This document shows positions 23,034-34,784 of a DNA stretch of 64,000 nt, one piece after another. This DNA is from Haemaphysalis longicornis (lineage: Eukaryota; Arthropoda; Arachnida; Ixodida; Ixodidae). The first letter of the stretch is position 1; each line of letters opens with the position of its first letter. Both the position numbers and the translations under genes were made by a program. Location of the stretch: contig CM023457.1 of the NCBI GenBank assembly GCA_013339765.2, positions 23,176,905 to 23,240,904 of the forward strand. Reading direction: 5' to 3'. The notes below the pieces were generated by a model. It was not told where the DNA came from and made no database searches. It saw only the letters and a list, made by a program, of their open reading frames with translations.

Positions 23034-26000
23034 CCACCCAGCCATTGTCAGGACTTGATAAAAGATTGCCGACGGCAAGGATAGTAATGCTGGACCAACG
23101 CCCAATGTGAAGGCTGATTGATGATGCTGGTTTAGCGAAGTTCGCTAGTTGCATGCCGACTCTGCGCGCCAGTGGTTTTGACAGGACGGTAATGCATTAG
23201 CTTGTACGATAAATGCTGTAAGAATTGTGTTGGCTGGTAATGTAAAGTTATGTTGGTGAAATGTATAGAAAACAACAAGCTTGGCGCCAAAGCCAGAAAT
23301 TTCGAATGCGTCGCTGAGCTTGATAAACAACGTCTGCTGGTTAAAGTTTGCTTGTATCCTTTCGCAACTTTCCCCGAACAGCAATATATCTTGTTCAAAC
23401 ACGCACGCGCACGAGAGAACATTTCGCGAAAGAAAAGCATAGATGAGACTTTAGAAGGGGCTCAGTGTAGTTTTACAAAGAACCTTCAAGCCGCCTTACG
23501 AGGAAGTGTGTTTACTAAAACGTCTGCTGAATTTCGCGTTCAGGCAACAATACACTAAACAAAGTTCGCGAAGGTAATAAACGCGCTCTTCTCAGAAGTT
23601 TTTTTAACTACCTCAGCTCCGGCAAAGCTTCACTTTAGTTGCACTTCGGGAAGAAGGTAGGAATTCTTCAGCACATAGAACGTGGTATTTCCCTGCGCGT
23701 TTAACTAGCGCCTTGAGGCCGTAAAGCAGTTCCACTGAACCTAAAAGCTGTCAATAGTGAGGCAGGGATTCGCCAGAGGGCCTGCGGCGTCCTATACTGA
23801 CTGGTTTCAGTATCAGCGTGGCATAGATAACGAAAGTGGTCAAGAGAGGGTGCCTCAGCCTCTGAAAAGGCCTATAAAGATACCCTAGGTTACGTTTTTA
23901 TTATTTTGGGGTGATTAATGCGTTAATTCATCGCGTTTTTTGTAATTCATATTATCGCGTACTTATTTGCGGCCTAGCAACGGCATCATCCGTGGGAACG
24001 GCGCAGGGCAAAGATCGGCGCAGCGCTATACTCTGCACGCGCATGAGACATGTCTTGGTAGTTTAAAACGGTCTTGCCTACACTATATACTTTACATGCA
24101 AGAATTTTCTCCACTGTGTTTTTTTTTCTTGGCAGGGCGGGTGAGTCGAGTTTGAGGTTGATGCATCCCTTAAGACTGTCGTCTTCAAAAAAAAAAAAAA
24201 GAAGGAATGGAGGAAAGAAAAACGGCTGGCGGTTTCTGTACTCCCTAATCGAAATTCGTGTGCAGCACGAACTGCAGTCTTCTGGGTCACAGCGCGTAGC
24301 TATTCCGTCCCAGAAAGTCATCGCATGATGGGCGAACGCACGGTGGCCCGCGCTACTCTGCCGCCCTTATCTCGCAACGCGTCGCCGCCACCGAGCATGT
24401 TGTAAATCGCGTTTGAACCTCCCGCGCGAGTGTCACGTGGTTCGGATGAGCCGCGCAACAAGCAGGACACGAAGCACGTCCATTGGTTGCTTCACTCGTT
24501 GGTCAGCACTCACTAAGTACTGCAGTGAGCTTAGGCAGCACTCACTCGTGGGTTCTCTCGACGGCAGCGATCGTAAGCCTTTGCATCGGTGACGCGAACT
24601 GCGTCTCAGGCAGTGAACGCACATCATCGCCGAGCTCACGACGGCACGCGCTGCTATTGGCGGTGAGATCTTTGAGTGGCGCCCCCTGGCTCTGACGTCG
24701 GCTTAGGGATTCGCGCCGCTGTCGTCTGCTACACTCCGCTTGTGAGGGGCAACAGTGCCTGGGCTAGAAATCGCCCGCTTCGTTGCTGTAGTGCGTTAAA
24801 AAGCGTATTTCTAGCGACTCAGTTAATTTGCCAGCATCTGACGCATCTGAATAATTTGAAGCTGTATCCCCCACAAGTTTGCAACACACGAAGAGATAGA
24901 GAACAACTTTCTTCAGAGTATCGGTCAGAAGATCGTGTGTAACTCGTCCTTTCCTGCTTATTCGCGAGGATCAGCGATCAGAGCTTCTCGGCAAGTATTC
25001 AAAATGCGTAGGCTTCCCTGCAGTATTTTTGAGATGCTTCTATGAAGACTCAACCGTGTAATACTACGTACCAAGCAGCGGCCTCTACACGCTCATCGCA
25101 CAGCAGGAAATAAAGCGGCTTTCTTCTGTTTCTTTCGTTATTGTCTTGTATCGAATTAGTGTTTCTTGCTTTTTTTTCTGCCCAGCGCATTAATTTTTCT
25201 GCGCCGTCACCAACTTCTTATTAGGAGGTTTCGGGATGTTTGGGAGCCTCACAAAGGTCGTGTGGATATTTCCTTCATTTTGTATGGCATACATTCCCTT
25301 CTTCACAAATCGGCTTTCATTACGGCTGCGTGCAAGAAGGTGCATATCCGCAGCGTGCTTTGTTTATTCACATACAAATACAACGAGAACGTTTGTGCTA
25401 CGCCACCGCGGTCGCGCCCTAAACAACGTTGTCCACAGTACTCGAAGGCGGCTTTTGTGCTCCGAATTTCTATCGTAACTTATATCGTTATCATAACGAA
25501 CTGACTCTCAACTCGAACAATGATGACATGATTACGGTGTTGAAGGCATGATATACTCGCTAACTAACGTAATAAATAGTATACCTGCACATATTACAAG
25601 ACTCGAAACTGAAGAATTCCAAGTAGCTCTTTATTGCTTTTCAACCTTTCCAGACGCGAAGAACAGATCCTATTCTACTCGGAATGGCGTTCTATGATTG
25701 AAGAAAATTACTTTTACTCTCTTGTCCTGGACTGAGGACACCGGCCCACTAACCAGAACCGATTTAATTGTTAAACAAAGTTTTCCCCTCCTCCCCTTAT
25801 CCTCCTCCTCCTCTTGAGTGCAATTTTCCTATAACGCATATCCGAATATCGGGAAGATATGGCTGTGCAAATGTTCCGAAATATCCCTCCAGGTTCTTAA
25901 CAAACATATATGTGTTACTATAAATTTAACGAAGACGTGACTCGTTTGCTCAATAAACCTCCACACTGGTTAGATGCCTGGTATAGAATCAGCACGCGCG

Positions 26001-26156
26001 TGTATACACACTGGGTTATTTGGAACTCCACCTACAATTTTTGCAGTCTATAGTGCATGTTGGAAAACTTTCATGCCTTGACAACGTAAGTGATGTGACA
26101 AAACGCGTTTCGAGCGTTCGGCAAGGTTGCAAAAAACTGTTTTTTACCTTAATATT
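23034..26156. other. Anonymous sequence
   Basis: Three kilobases without a recognised gene. Around 24360-24400 and 27025-27060 a similar CGCGTCGCC(G/A)CC stretch recurs, hinting at a short dispersed repeat. A CTCF-like word GGCGCCCCCTGGC lies at 24678-24690. Confidence 0.35.
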
Positions 26157-26449
26157 GTCACGAAGACAAGGACGATGCAGTTGTGTTGAATGAGAAACAC
26201 GTTTATTGGAGCGAACTTGTGCTCCCCTAACAACTCAAAAGAATACAGAGGCGGCGAAGCAGCGGTCAACAAAGTGACTTGCACAGGCGAGTGTCGTCGA
26301 ATCGAATGCCCCGGCGTCCGCACTGCAGGCCTTTTATCTTTCGGCGCGCGTGGTTCTCGAAACGTCGATTCGCATCGAGAACATAGTAGATCCAGGAAGA
26401 TCATTCTGGGCCGTTCACGTTAGATCGGAACGCTCTCCCCATCACAACA
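26157..26449 (-). mobile_element. Probable solo LTR (Gypsy-like)
   Basis: On the minus strand the segment runs from TGTTGTGATGGGG to TTCGTGACA, so it has TG...CA ends. It contains an AGATAAAAGG TATA-like box (about 26340), then about 135 bp downstream an AATAAACG poly(A) signal (about 26205). The final section GTTTCTCATTCAACACAAC is of the type seen near LTR ends of arthropod Gypsy elements. No adjoining primer-binding site, coding region or matching second LTR was found. No clear target duplication is present, so the outer limits are uncertain. Confidence 0.5.
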
Positions 26450-27262
26450 GATAACGCATGCGGCACAGAAAGAAAGAATGGAACACGCGCTTCCCTTGGC
26501 GCAGAGATAACGCAGACCGGCGCAGCCGGGCGGTAAAAGCAAACACAAATAAGCAAACCCAATGTATGGTTCGCGGCAATATGATTGCCGGGAATCGTAA
26601 TGCCTTCTGCCAAAGCCGACAGCCCTGAAGGCCTAGAATTTGTTTTGGTCTTCCATTTTTGCTGTTGTCGGTTATTAGCAGCTGACTGTTCCTTTTGTTC
26701 GAATGCTTACATGAGAAGCTGACGCCTAGCTCCGACTCTTCGCGCTCCGCACAGGACCGGCTTCGCAAGGAATGTGGTGGCGCCGGCAATGTTTCTCCCG
26801 CTTTAATTGACACCATGGGCTAGCGTATGCGATTTTAAGCCTATTATTATGATAAAAAGTTACCCACACGCCAATTCTGGTCCGGACAAGCATCAGACGT
26901 TGACGGAGCGCAAAGAAACAGCAGGGAGAGCGAAACTGAGTGAAGCAGACGACAAACGCGAGAATCCCTTAGCTGACGTCACGGAGGCGCGCTTCGCAGC
27001 GCCGCCTGTGTTCGCGCTCACCGCCAATAGCGTCATCTCGTAGCGCGTCGCCACCGCCAAACATGTGTCCCTGCTTCCCCCTCACACTTTCGCCATACGT
27101 CGCCGCCGATGCGCGTCCCGAGCGGGCTCAACATACTGGCCTCCGCCTCACACTTTCGCCAAACTTTGTCTTCGTTGGCTCGGTTACTAAGCCGACGCCC
27201 ATGTAAAACCAGAGTAGCGGCCGTCAAAGTGACGCGCACTCAAAAGGTTCATAATATAGAGC
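26450..27262. other. Anonymous sequence
   Basis: CCTCACACTTTCGCCA occurs twice (about 27079 and 27147), suggesting a small local duplication. No gene is seen. Confidence 0.35.
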
Positions 27263-27273
27263 GAACTGTCACC

Positions 27274-27430
27274 CAAAAGGGTGCCATGTTGGGCTAGTTG
27301 GTGGTTTTCAGATACAAAGGAAGGAACAGCGCACATTCTAATGAAGGATGGACAGAGTTACACACTACAAGCGCTTGTGGTGTGTAACTCTGTCCGTCCT
27401 TCGCTAGAATGTGCGCTGTTCCTTCCTTTG
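27274..27430 (+). mobile_element. Hairpin retroposon, copy 2
   Basis: A 157 bp insertion bounded by a perfect 11 bp direct repeat GAACTGTCACC (27263-27273 and 27431-27441). It has a 41 bp leader with TGTTGGGCTAGTTGGTGG, an A-box-like word, then a 116 bp near-perfect inverted repeat (27315-27430) centred on ACAAGCGCTTGT. The arms agree at all but about four positions. The hairpin ends exactly at the downstream direct repeat. The leader word, the ACAGCGC block and the GAAGGACG block are shared with 17913-18060. There is no reading frame of note. Confidence 0.8.
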
Positions 27431-27441
27431 GAACTGTCACC

Positions 27442-29799
27442 GCTGCAGTCGGTTAGCGTTCCAACACGAACATGTTTCTGCGCAAAGAATTGCGAGGTTT
27501 GGTGACAGCGATAATATCCGGTTAAGTAAAATACTATCAGTGTTGTCCTCAATAAATACAGTTCATGCCCTATTGGTGTTCCGCGTTTTCAACTCTCTGA
27601 ACGGAAATATTTGGTGGTCTTTTTACGTTTACTTTTCCGCAGCCTTATTTCGACTAGCGCTTCAAGCACGAATGACACGTCAGAAATGATGTGACTGATA
27701 AGAAGAGATAATCTTTGATGCCTTGGTCTAATAGTAGTTCCCTGCTGAGGGGTAAAAAACCGCGGAAAATGTTTCTATACGCAAGCGGAAGCCAACCTCA
27801 TGTGTTTGAGCGTACGGTTTCGAAGCGCGATAAAAAAAAGCATTGTGCGAACCAACGGTGGCTTGCAAGAGTGCGGTTACTACTGCCCAATAAAGAAGGC
27901 TGTTTTTGTGTTTCTTCACAAAACGTAAGGACTCCAAAACCAGCCCCGTTTACGTAGTATCTCTAGGCCATTATTACGCGCTCTGCAATGCCAAGAAGCT
28001 GCTTTGGGATAATGTGCACAGAGCCGAGTAACCACGCAAGCGGCAAGGAGATAGTGGCGCAGGTGCCAGAAGCCCCGTAATGCTCCACTTGCCGCAGCGC
28101 GTGTCATTAAGACCAGACCAGCCGCTATGCATATAACGCGCTGCTTCCCGAAGTAGCTTTATGGTGTTGGAAGAACGGTGTGGCCTACGCCAACAGAGAG
28201 TGGATCCCTCAAACACGATAGGCCTGCAGATCTGCAACGGGGGCTGTAAGACCCGCTGGCTCTTGCGCCATCAAACGCGAGTGTGCGTATGCGTGCGCGC
28301 GTGTGCGTGCAGATAACATACTTTCTCCAGCTTTCTACGCCACATCACAAATATTTTTTTCTCAATAAGTTTTTTCTCTCTTTTTTCCTCTCCCTCTTTC
28401 CAGATTTGTTTCGGCTCAACACCTAGCCTTGTTCCACCGAAAAATACAAAATACAGTACAATCCTTCTTCTTTTGATCGATTAATTCATCCATCTGGTTT
28501 TATTTGTTGACTCGTACTATGAGTAACATGTAGTGGAAGCGTTAGCGAATGTTGCCGATTCAAATTTGCCATCTTCCTTGCGAAACTTCACGAGCTGAAC
28601 CGATGCAGCGGCTGTCCTCATGTTTTCCTCCCAAATTGTTTAAAACTGGGATTTCCGTTTTTTAACTAAATTCTCCCATCGACAGTTGTTTAACCGCGTC
28701 GGCGCTCAGTCAATTAATATTTATACGGAAATTGTCAAGTAGAGTTGCGCGCCAATTCATTGGTGCTTGCAGGATACCGGAGTGCCGAAGTCTTGAGCGA
28801 ACGTGGCACAGAACCGAAGGAATCACTGTTTACCCATTCCTAGAAGTGCACCTTTAAATCTGAACTCATAAAACGTGTTTGGTAGCTTCGAAAATAGTCC
28901 TAAATAGAATTATTTTCGGCAGTGCTTGCGTTTAAAGCGCCGAAAGCGTTGGGTCATCTAACGTTATCCAAAAAACCACGTGGTTATCTTCATAATAGTG
29001 AAATAGATGCCCAACCGTTCTGTAACTTTCTCCGCCAACCCCGCATTCTCCCGTCTGCGAATTAATATCGCTCGTCTTGCCAGAGGTGATAATTTAGATC
29101 CGGGCATGTTCGCGAAAAGGGCAGATATGAAGAGGATAGAAGCTCAGCTTTAAAAATGGAGATGTGCTTTTGCTGGACGTGGGCTTTTAGATAATTGGGG
29201 AGGCAGTGGAGTTAATTAAAATCAGTAGGATAGAAAAGAGAAAAAAAAAACAGCTCAACAGTTCCGCTTCACCAAAAGCAGATTCACTAAGCGGCAGGCG
29301 ACAGTCTCCTGGTAAAGTGTGTGCACTGCGAAAAGGAAAATTCTTATATGCTCACAGAATACGCTTTTCCCTTGTCGTGTTGTTTCGTACAACGCGGCAG
29401 CGACTAACCGCCCCCGAGTTACAATCACCAAGCTAAAGTTCCCATCTTCGCGAAGCTGCTTGATCAAGAGTTTGTTCGGTGGACAATGTCTGGCTTTTGT
29501 TTTTTTTCCTTTCCTATGCTTTTGTTCACAATTTCAAGTATTCGTCAATGTGAACAAAACCGGTCTTTAGATGAACTGGATTTGCGGCGTACGGCATTTT
29601 TCTTTCGCAGTGCAATGATGCTTGCTTTGCAGCCGAGACAGAACACATGCCACAAGAAGAAAGAGAAAGATAACGACCGCAGTGCTTTCTGGATGTCCGA
29701 CTTGATGGCCTGTGGGGGTTTTCTTTGTTCAAATACCTAGGATGCTTAAAGTGATGCTTTAGCGTTCTCCCTGATTGCGTATGTAACGCGAAACCGCCG
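27442..29799. other. Anonymous sequence
   Basis: No gene was recognised. A short GTGCGTGCG-type alternating stretch lies at about 28270-28311. Confidence 0.35.
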
Positions 29800-30021
29800 A
29801 CATGGAATCTGCGTCCCTCGCGTTGTGAAGCTGGCGTCTATTCGATTGATTCATTTCGACATGGTCGAGACGGTTTGGAAAACTGTGACGATAACTAAAG
29901 AATCCGTCACGAGAAAGCTTCGCGTTCACCCACCGTCTTCGTTTGGCGGAGGGGTGCATGATTTTATACACTGGCCCCGACGGAGGTCAAAAGAGATGCG
30001 TTGCGCATGCGCGACACTTTT
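29800..30021 (-). repeat. tRNA-like repeat D/E, copy 1
   Basis: TTTCGACATGG..CGGTTTGGAAAACT and GCGTTGCGCATGCGCGACAC are shared with 31231-31397. The first half, including CCCTCGCGTT, is shared on the opposite strand with 39640-39785. In the minus orientation it lines up with the tRNA-like part of the repeats at 35645 and 47395. Confidence 0.6.
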
Positions 30022-30098
30022 TTAATGAGTGAGCTTTTCAGGGTTACTTCTATAAGAAAAAAAAATTACCCCACCTCCTCCCGAAGGGAATCGTGAGG

Positions 30099-30568
30099 AA
30101 ATGCGGATGCATTTCTTTTGCGCTAGAATGCGCGGAATTTGACGTCACCTCCAGCGAGAGGTGTAATGCTCGGACTGGATTGTATTACACTTCTTGCTCG
30201 AGGTACCGTTGCCGGCAGACATTCCATTTATATATACTTGCGACCGAGCGAACGGGAGAGTGGGCGAGCGTCGAGGGAGAAGCACCGAAGCACCGCGCCT
30301 ACCCCCGCCTACACTCTCCCACACACGCGGGAGCTCCGGCGAGCTCCCGCGATGCGAGCGCCCTCACACGCCCGAGCGCGCTCCTCCTCTCCACTCACTC
30401 GCCGCGGATCCGCCCGCACCACCTGCTCCGGTTGCTAGGGGAGAAGAGGAGCGCGCGCGCTCGCAGCTGTTGCTATGGGAGAGGGGGTGAGAGCGGAGAG
30501 ATAACACCTACGGGCGCGTGGACGCCGCACGGCGCCTGACATGGCTCGACAGAAATGCATTCGCATTT
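30099..30568. mobile_element. GC-rich 470 bp TIR element with TATA box
   Basis: The left end AAATGCGGATGCATTTCT and the reverse complement of the right end AAATGCGAATGCATTTCT are 18 bp inverted repeats with one mismatch. The interior is unusually GC-rich for this window, with AGCTCCGGCGAGCT and multiple CGCGCG words. It carries a CATTTATATATAC TATA-like box at about 30224. It encodes nothing recognisable. This is a MITE-like element of unassigned superfamily. Confidence 0.6.
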
Positions 30569-31039
30569 AAAAAAGCATGCGTCCGTCCGTAACGCAACGT
30601 TTGGTGCTCCGTTTGGGTATAAGGCCATAAGCCTATCTTATTCGAGAACTGCTTGTACTATTCATAGAAACTTGTATTTGTAGCAATGCATATGGGCGTA
30701 AAAGTGAAGCCAACTTTGGAGGGGTCGCTGTAAAACAACCGATTTCACTATACAGTAAGTTGATTATCACAAAGGTTGTTTTTCCTCGCATAATTTTGGT
30801 ATATTGCAGGACATCTAGTCAGCGCAAAAGACGCCGAGTTATAGCCCGCACAAAGGAAGTCTTACCCCGATATCCCGGAGAGTAAAGGTGCCATGAAAGA
30901 AAGCCCAGTGCAAGAACCCTGTGTGTCAGTGCGACGGGTACTGCCGGTACGTTTACGCACTATCGGATAATTTTTCATACGAGTTTTAGGGCCCTTAAGA
31001 TTCTTTGTATATGAGACAGTAGCCCACGATGAGTCGTTG
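30569..31039. other. Anonymous sequence
   Basis: Nothing was recognised. Confidence 0.35.
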
Positions 31040-31195
31040 GCTGTGCCATTTCATCTTCCGCGTAGTGGAATGCTGCGACTGACACCAGCTCTGGTTCGAT
31101 TCCCGGCCGCGGCGGCGGCTCTTCTGATGGAGGCGAAAAGCAAAAACACCCGTGTGTACGGGGTTCTTCACAAGCATTAAGGCACCTACGTACGT
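31040..31195 (+). mobile_element. tRNA-derived SINE fragment
   Basis: The B-box TGGTTCGATTCCCGG lies at about 31092. It is followed by CCGCGGCGGCGGCT, TCTGATGGAGGCGAAAAGC and CCCGTGTGTACGG, the same body as the SINE at 41305. The A-box end is degenerate and the 3' half is missing. Confidence 0.65.
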
Positions 31196-31230
31196 GTATC
31201 TGGCGTCACAACCGTGATGCGGGCTTCCCA

Positions 31231-31397
31231 TTTCGACATGTCGAAAGCGGTTTGGAAAACTCAGACGACAACCAAAGAATCTGTCACGAGAAATTCGCGT
31301 TCAACCACCGTCTTCGTTTGGCGGAGGGGTGCATGATTTTATACACTGCCCCGACGGAGGTCAAAGGAGATGCGTTGCGCATGCGCGACACTTTTAG
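31231..31397 (-). repeat. tRNA-like repeat D/E, copy 2
   Basis: This closely resembles 29853-30021, including GTGCATGATTTTATACACTG. It runs directly into the left end of the F element at 31398. Confidence 0.65.
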
Positions 31398-31958
31398 GGC
31401 GAAGCTCCTTAAGTCATGGGTCTGTCCATCCCTTGTGTCTCGTGGTACGTGACCGCCGCATGCTTTCGGAGATGTCGCAAAGTGGGCCGCGTTGCACGCG
31501 CAAGACCGGCTGCAACCGGCAGCGCAAACTCGGCACCGGGAGCGCGAGCTTGTCTGTGTTCGCCAACGGAGCGCGAGCGCACGTGCACTGCGAGGGGGAG
31601 ATCATCGCAAGAGATCAGCCACGAACGCAGGCAGTCGTTCTCGGAGATCGAACGAGACGCAAGGACCTTTCCGTGTTTCCTCTCGTCTTGTTCGGGCACA
31701 AGTTCGCCTTAAATAAAAGTTATTTCTTTACCATTGTGTCCCATCCTACGTGACAAATTGTGGTGGAGGTGCGGGGGGGTAGTCCTCGATGGCGCGGGGT
31801 CTTTCACCAGGTCTGGGCCTGGAGCATTGACTCCGAAAATAAAAGTTGATTTGTACAATGTACGCACACAGTCTTACGTCTTTCTTAATGATGTAATGGG
31901 CGAACTTTCACGGGAGAGTTACGGTTACCGATGATCTCCCCCTCTCGAGCTTCGCCCC
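31398..31958. mobile_element. F element, copy 1 (LTR-like cargo)
   Basis: The ends are GGGCGAAGCTC (31398-31408) and GAGCTTCGCCC (31947-31957), perfectly inverted. The region inside the right end shares TTCACGG and TTACGG with the other two copies. Just outside it, a CATCATTCA..GTGG..GATTTTTTT block also recurs. The interior differs from the other copies and includes an LTR-like 3' end. Confidence 0.6.
31600..31756 (+). mobile_element. LTR-like 3' end inside F copy 1
   Basis: An AATAAAAG poly(A) signal (31712) is followed about 35 bp later by CCTACGTGACA (31746-31756). Then comes TTGTGGTGGAGGTGCG, which resembles the start of the primer-binding and leader region of arthropod Gypsy elements. 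The LTR start was not located. This is an inference from layout only. Confidence 0.35.
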
Positions 31959-34752
31959 ACTTATCATCATTCATCGTGGATATGGCGTGATTTTTTTTTC
32001 TGCAGTTGATAAGTATAATTTCGCAGAAGTCAAGCATTATGATTTTTTTTATAAGGAACACTGCAAATATAACTTCTGAATTAATTTGTTGTCTTATATT
32101 TGCGTAATGTCTTGTTCTTCTTCAACAATGTTGCAACTATGACATTGCAACCGGACTTAGAAGGGTGATTTAGCTTTGACTATAAAGACTATTGCGTAGG
32201 CCTTGTTTTCCTTTGGCCGGGTGGCGAATTGAGTTACAGACAGACATTAAGTGCTGTGACATACTTCCTACATCTTCACGTGCGCTTCGTGGAAAACCAA
32301 AATTTCAGGTTTAAGTAGCCCAAGAAGACTGTCATCTTAAAATCTCAAAGCAGAAGGGGAGACAGAGGTTTACAGTAGGAGCAACCGACTAGCGCGGATT
32401 TATTCGCGACTCTTTCAGTAAAAATGAAGGAAGACGGCTGCGTCTGTCTGCATGCTGAACTCGTCGCCGTTACAGCACGCACAGTTTTTCTGCTTGCGGA
32501 AAAACTGCGTCGCTCATGACCCAATTCTGGCAGCTACGGCGTCTGTAATCCTTTGAACGCAAACTGTCCGCACGTGAGCTGAAATTGATTAAAAAAAACA
32601 TAACGGCTCCCGCCACATTGCGAAGGGACACTACGTCGATATCCGACTGCCCGCGAGCTGCGCAGGGAAAACTTGGCTTGCAGGAAGCGGTGCTGGGAAT
32701 AAATCCTTTCTGAAGCCCGTTTCCCTGAATTCATGCCGATTTTCGAGTGTCTGTCCACCAGCTCTGTAGAGAAGAGTCCGCAAACATAAATCACACACTA
32801 AAAATACAGGAGGAACCTGGTAATTCGGAAATCTATGGGAAGTGCCTACGACACGCAGAACCGTTAAATTGAGCTCGGAATAACTCAGAGTATGGGCAGG
32901 ATCTAACGAGATTCTTTGCGTTCCCGCATTGGGCAGGCCCCATGCCATCTTTCTCTTTGCTTGCCTGCTTAGGGTCCGACCTGATCGGTGGCATTGATGG
33001 AGTTTCAAGCTGCTGTCCAACGCCAACTGTAGCCCAGAAGAAGGGAAACCAGCCTGCTATAACTTACAATAAGTGTGCAGTTCGTAATGTCGGACAGAAC
33101 CCTCACACGCGCACGACTCACTGGTATCATGTGCAGCCACCCAAATCTCCTTGCTACGGTGATGTCGGTCTCTTGGACACGGAGGTGGCAAATGGTCTGA
33201 GAAGGCTAGCGCCTTAGCCTCAGTTCTCTGTGATCCAGGCAAATTCTAGCCATGGCCTCGCTTATACGACTAAAAAAAGGAGCACTGCCCATAAATGCAG
33301 CACACTTGCAGGTAGTAGTAATGAGACGCCAGAAATCTAATTACCATTCTCCTCCACCCTATAAAATTTGCCTTTCATGACGGTGCCCTCATTCGACGAG
33401 CCCAGAACCACACGATGCTTATCCAACACACCCTTCACGGCACTGGCGGGCTTCCACGCACTCTGGAAGGCTCCTATTAAATAAATAGCTTTAATATATA
33501 GCTTAAATAGCAAACCGTAAATAGCAGATGTGCAGTCTGGACATGCGCAAATATACAACTTATACTCGTATTATTACTCCAACTTCTCTTCGTGTCACGA
33601 AGCGATCTTCCAGTAACGATCATCGGTCCCATACTACAAGGAGCTTAAAGAGCCTTTTAAGTCGCTTTGTTAGGCAATATCAGGAACCCACAGGGACATC
33701 GCTACGTGTCTTTCAACTCAACGCAAAGCAAAGCGGTCCCTGAGATAGACTTCTTGCTCTCTCTCTATGACCCTCTATCTTCTTGGGTGGTTTTATATGA
33801 CAATAAAGGGGTAGCAGTAGTACGTAAAATAACATGTATCGTGCCCCAAGGCTTCGGATGTATACTCATTGAACGGTTCACGTATTTCACGTAGACATGA
33901 ATTCCCAAACGGCTGCGACCGTGTACCCTGTTTGCTCGCCCTTATTCGGCGCGCTATAACGCAAGAGACGTCAGGAAAAAAAATCTGCTCGTTGGTCGCG
34001 ACATCGGTCGCAGTCCGCCGGTTGCGCGAAACGCAAACTTCCTGTGTCGCGATCGCCGTCTAGCAAATCGCGACGCCTACACAAGCGCACTTGCTTGCTT
34101 CAGCGTTTGTACGCCTCGCAGATAAGCAAAAAAGGCCTGAACAAACTTATCCCCGCAGCCTTGAGTGAGACAGGGGATTTACTGATAAGGGCAATGCTTT
34201 ATGCATGCAATGTTAGCATAGGAGGATTGGTTTTTCATAACCGGTCATCCTATTCCACGTACACTGACCAATCAAGCTCCGGAACTACAAGACATTCTCG
34301 TACGGTGTCGATGCGTAGAAGTGCATGAAATAGTGTGACAGACGCCGAGGTTGCGTCATCTCCACGCCAGGCGAACACCCTCTAGGTAAAAGCGAACCCT
34401 TGCGAAGTCAGTCATTTGACGCCAATCTTCTCGTGCGAGTGGTTAAAATGAAAACTTACGATACGTCACTACGCGCAGGCTTAAACATAGAGCATCTAGC
34501 GAATCGCAAAATTAGGGATAGTCGGACGGTGAAGCCTGCGGCATTTCTACCTAGTAAGAGTTTGACAAACCGCCTTTCGCCGTTCTCAGCAAACAAGCGT
34601 CACTCCGGACACCGCACAGGCGATGGGCGCTTTCGTAAAGCGTCAACGTGGAACGGGATATTACGTCATCGTGGTAGGCGAGAAAGTAGTTTCGGCGTCC
34701 ACCGTACGCGCTGTGCTCAGACGGTACGACGCGTTTGGTTCGATGACGCGCC
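31959..34752. other. Anonymous sequence
   Basis: Several frames of 90-130 codons occur (for example 32631-33026 minus), without recognisable motifs. No repeats were noticed. Confidence 0.35.
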
Positions 34753-34784
34753 GATATAAACGCCCCGAAGGAGAACCGTTCTCC
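34753..34784 (+). promoter_or_regulatory. TATA-like box followed by a perfect inverted repeat
   Basis: GATATAAA (34753-34760) is followed by GGAGAACCGTTCTCC (34770-34784), a 7+1+7 palindrome just downstream. The arrangement resembles a core promoter with a dyad near the start site. No gene or LTR was recognised downstream, so the role is conjectural. Confidence 0.25.
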
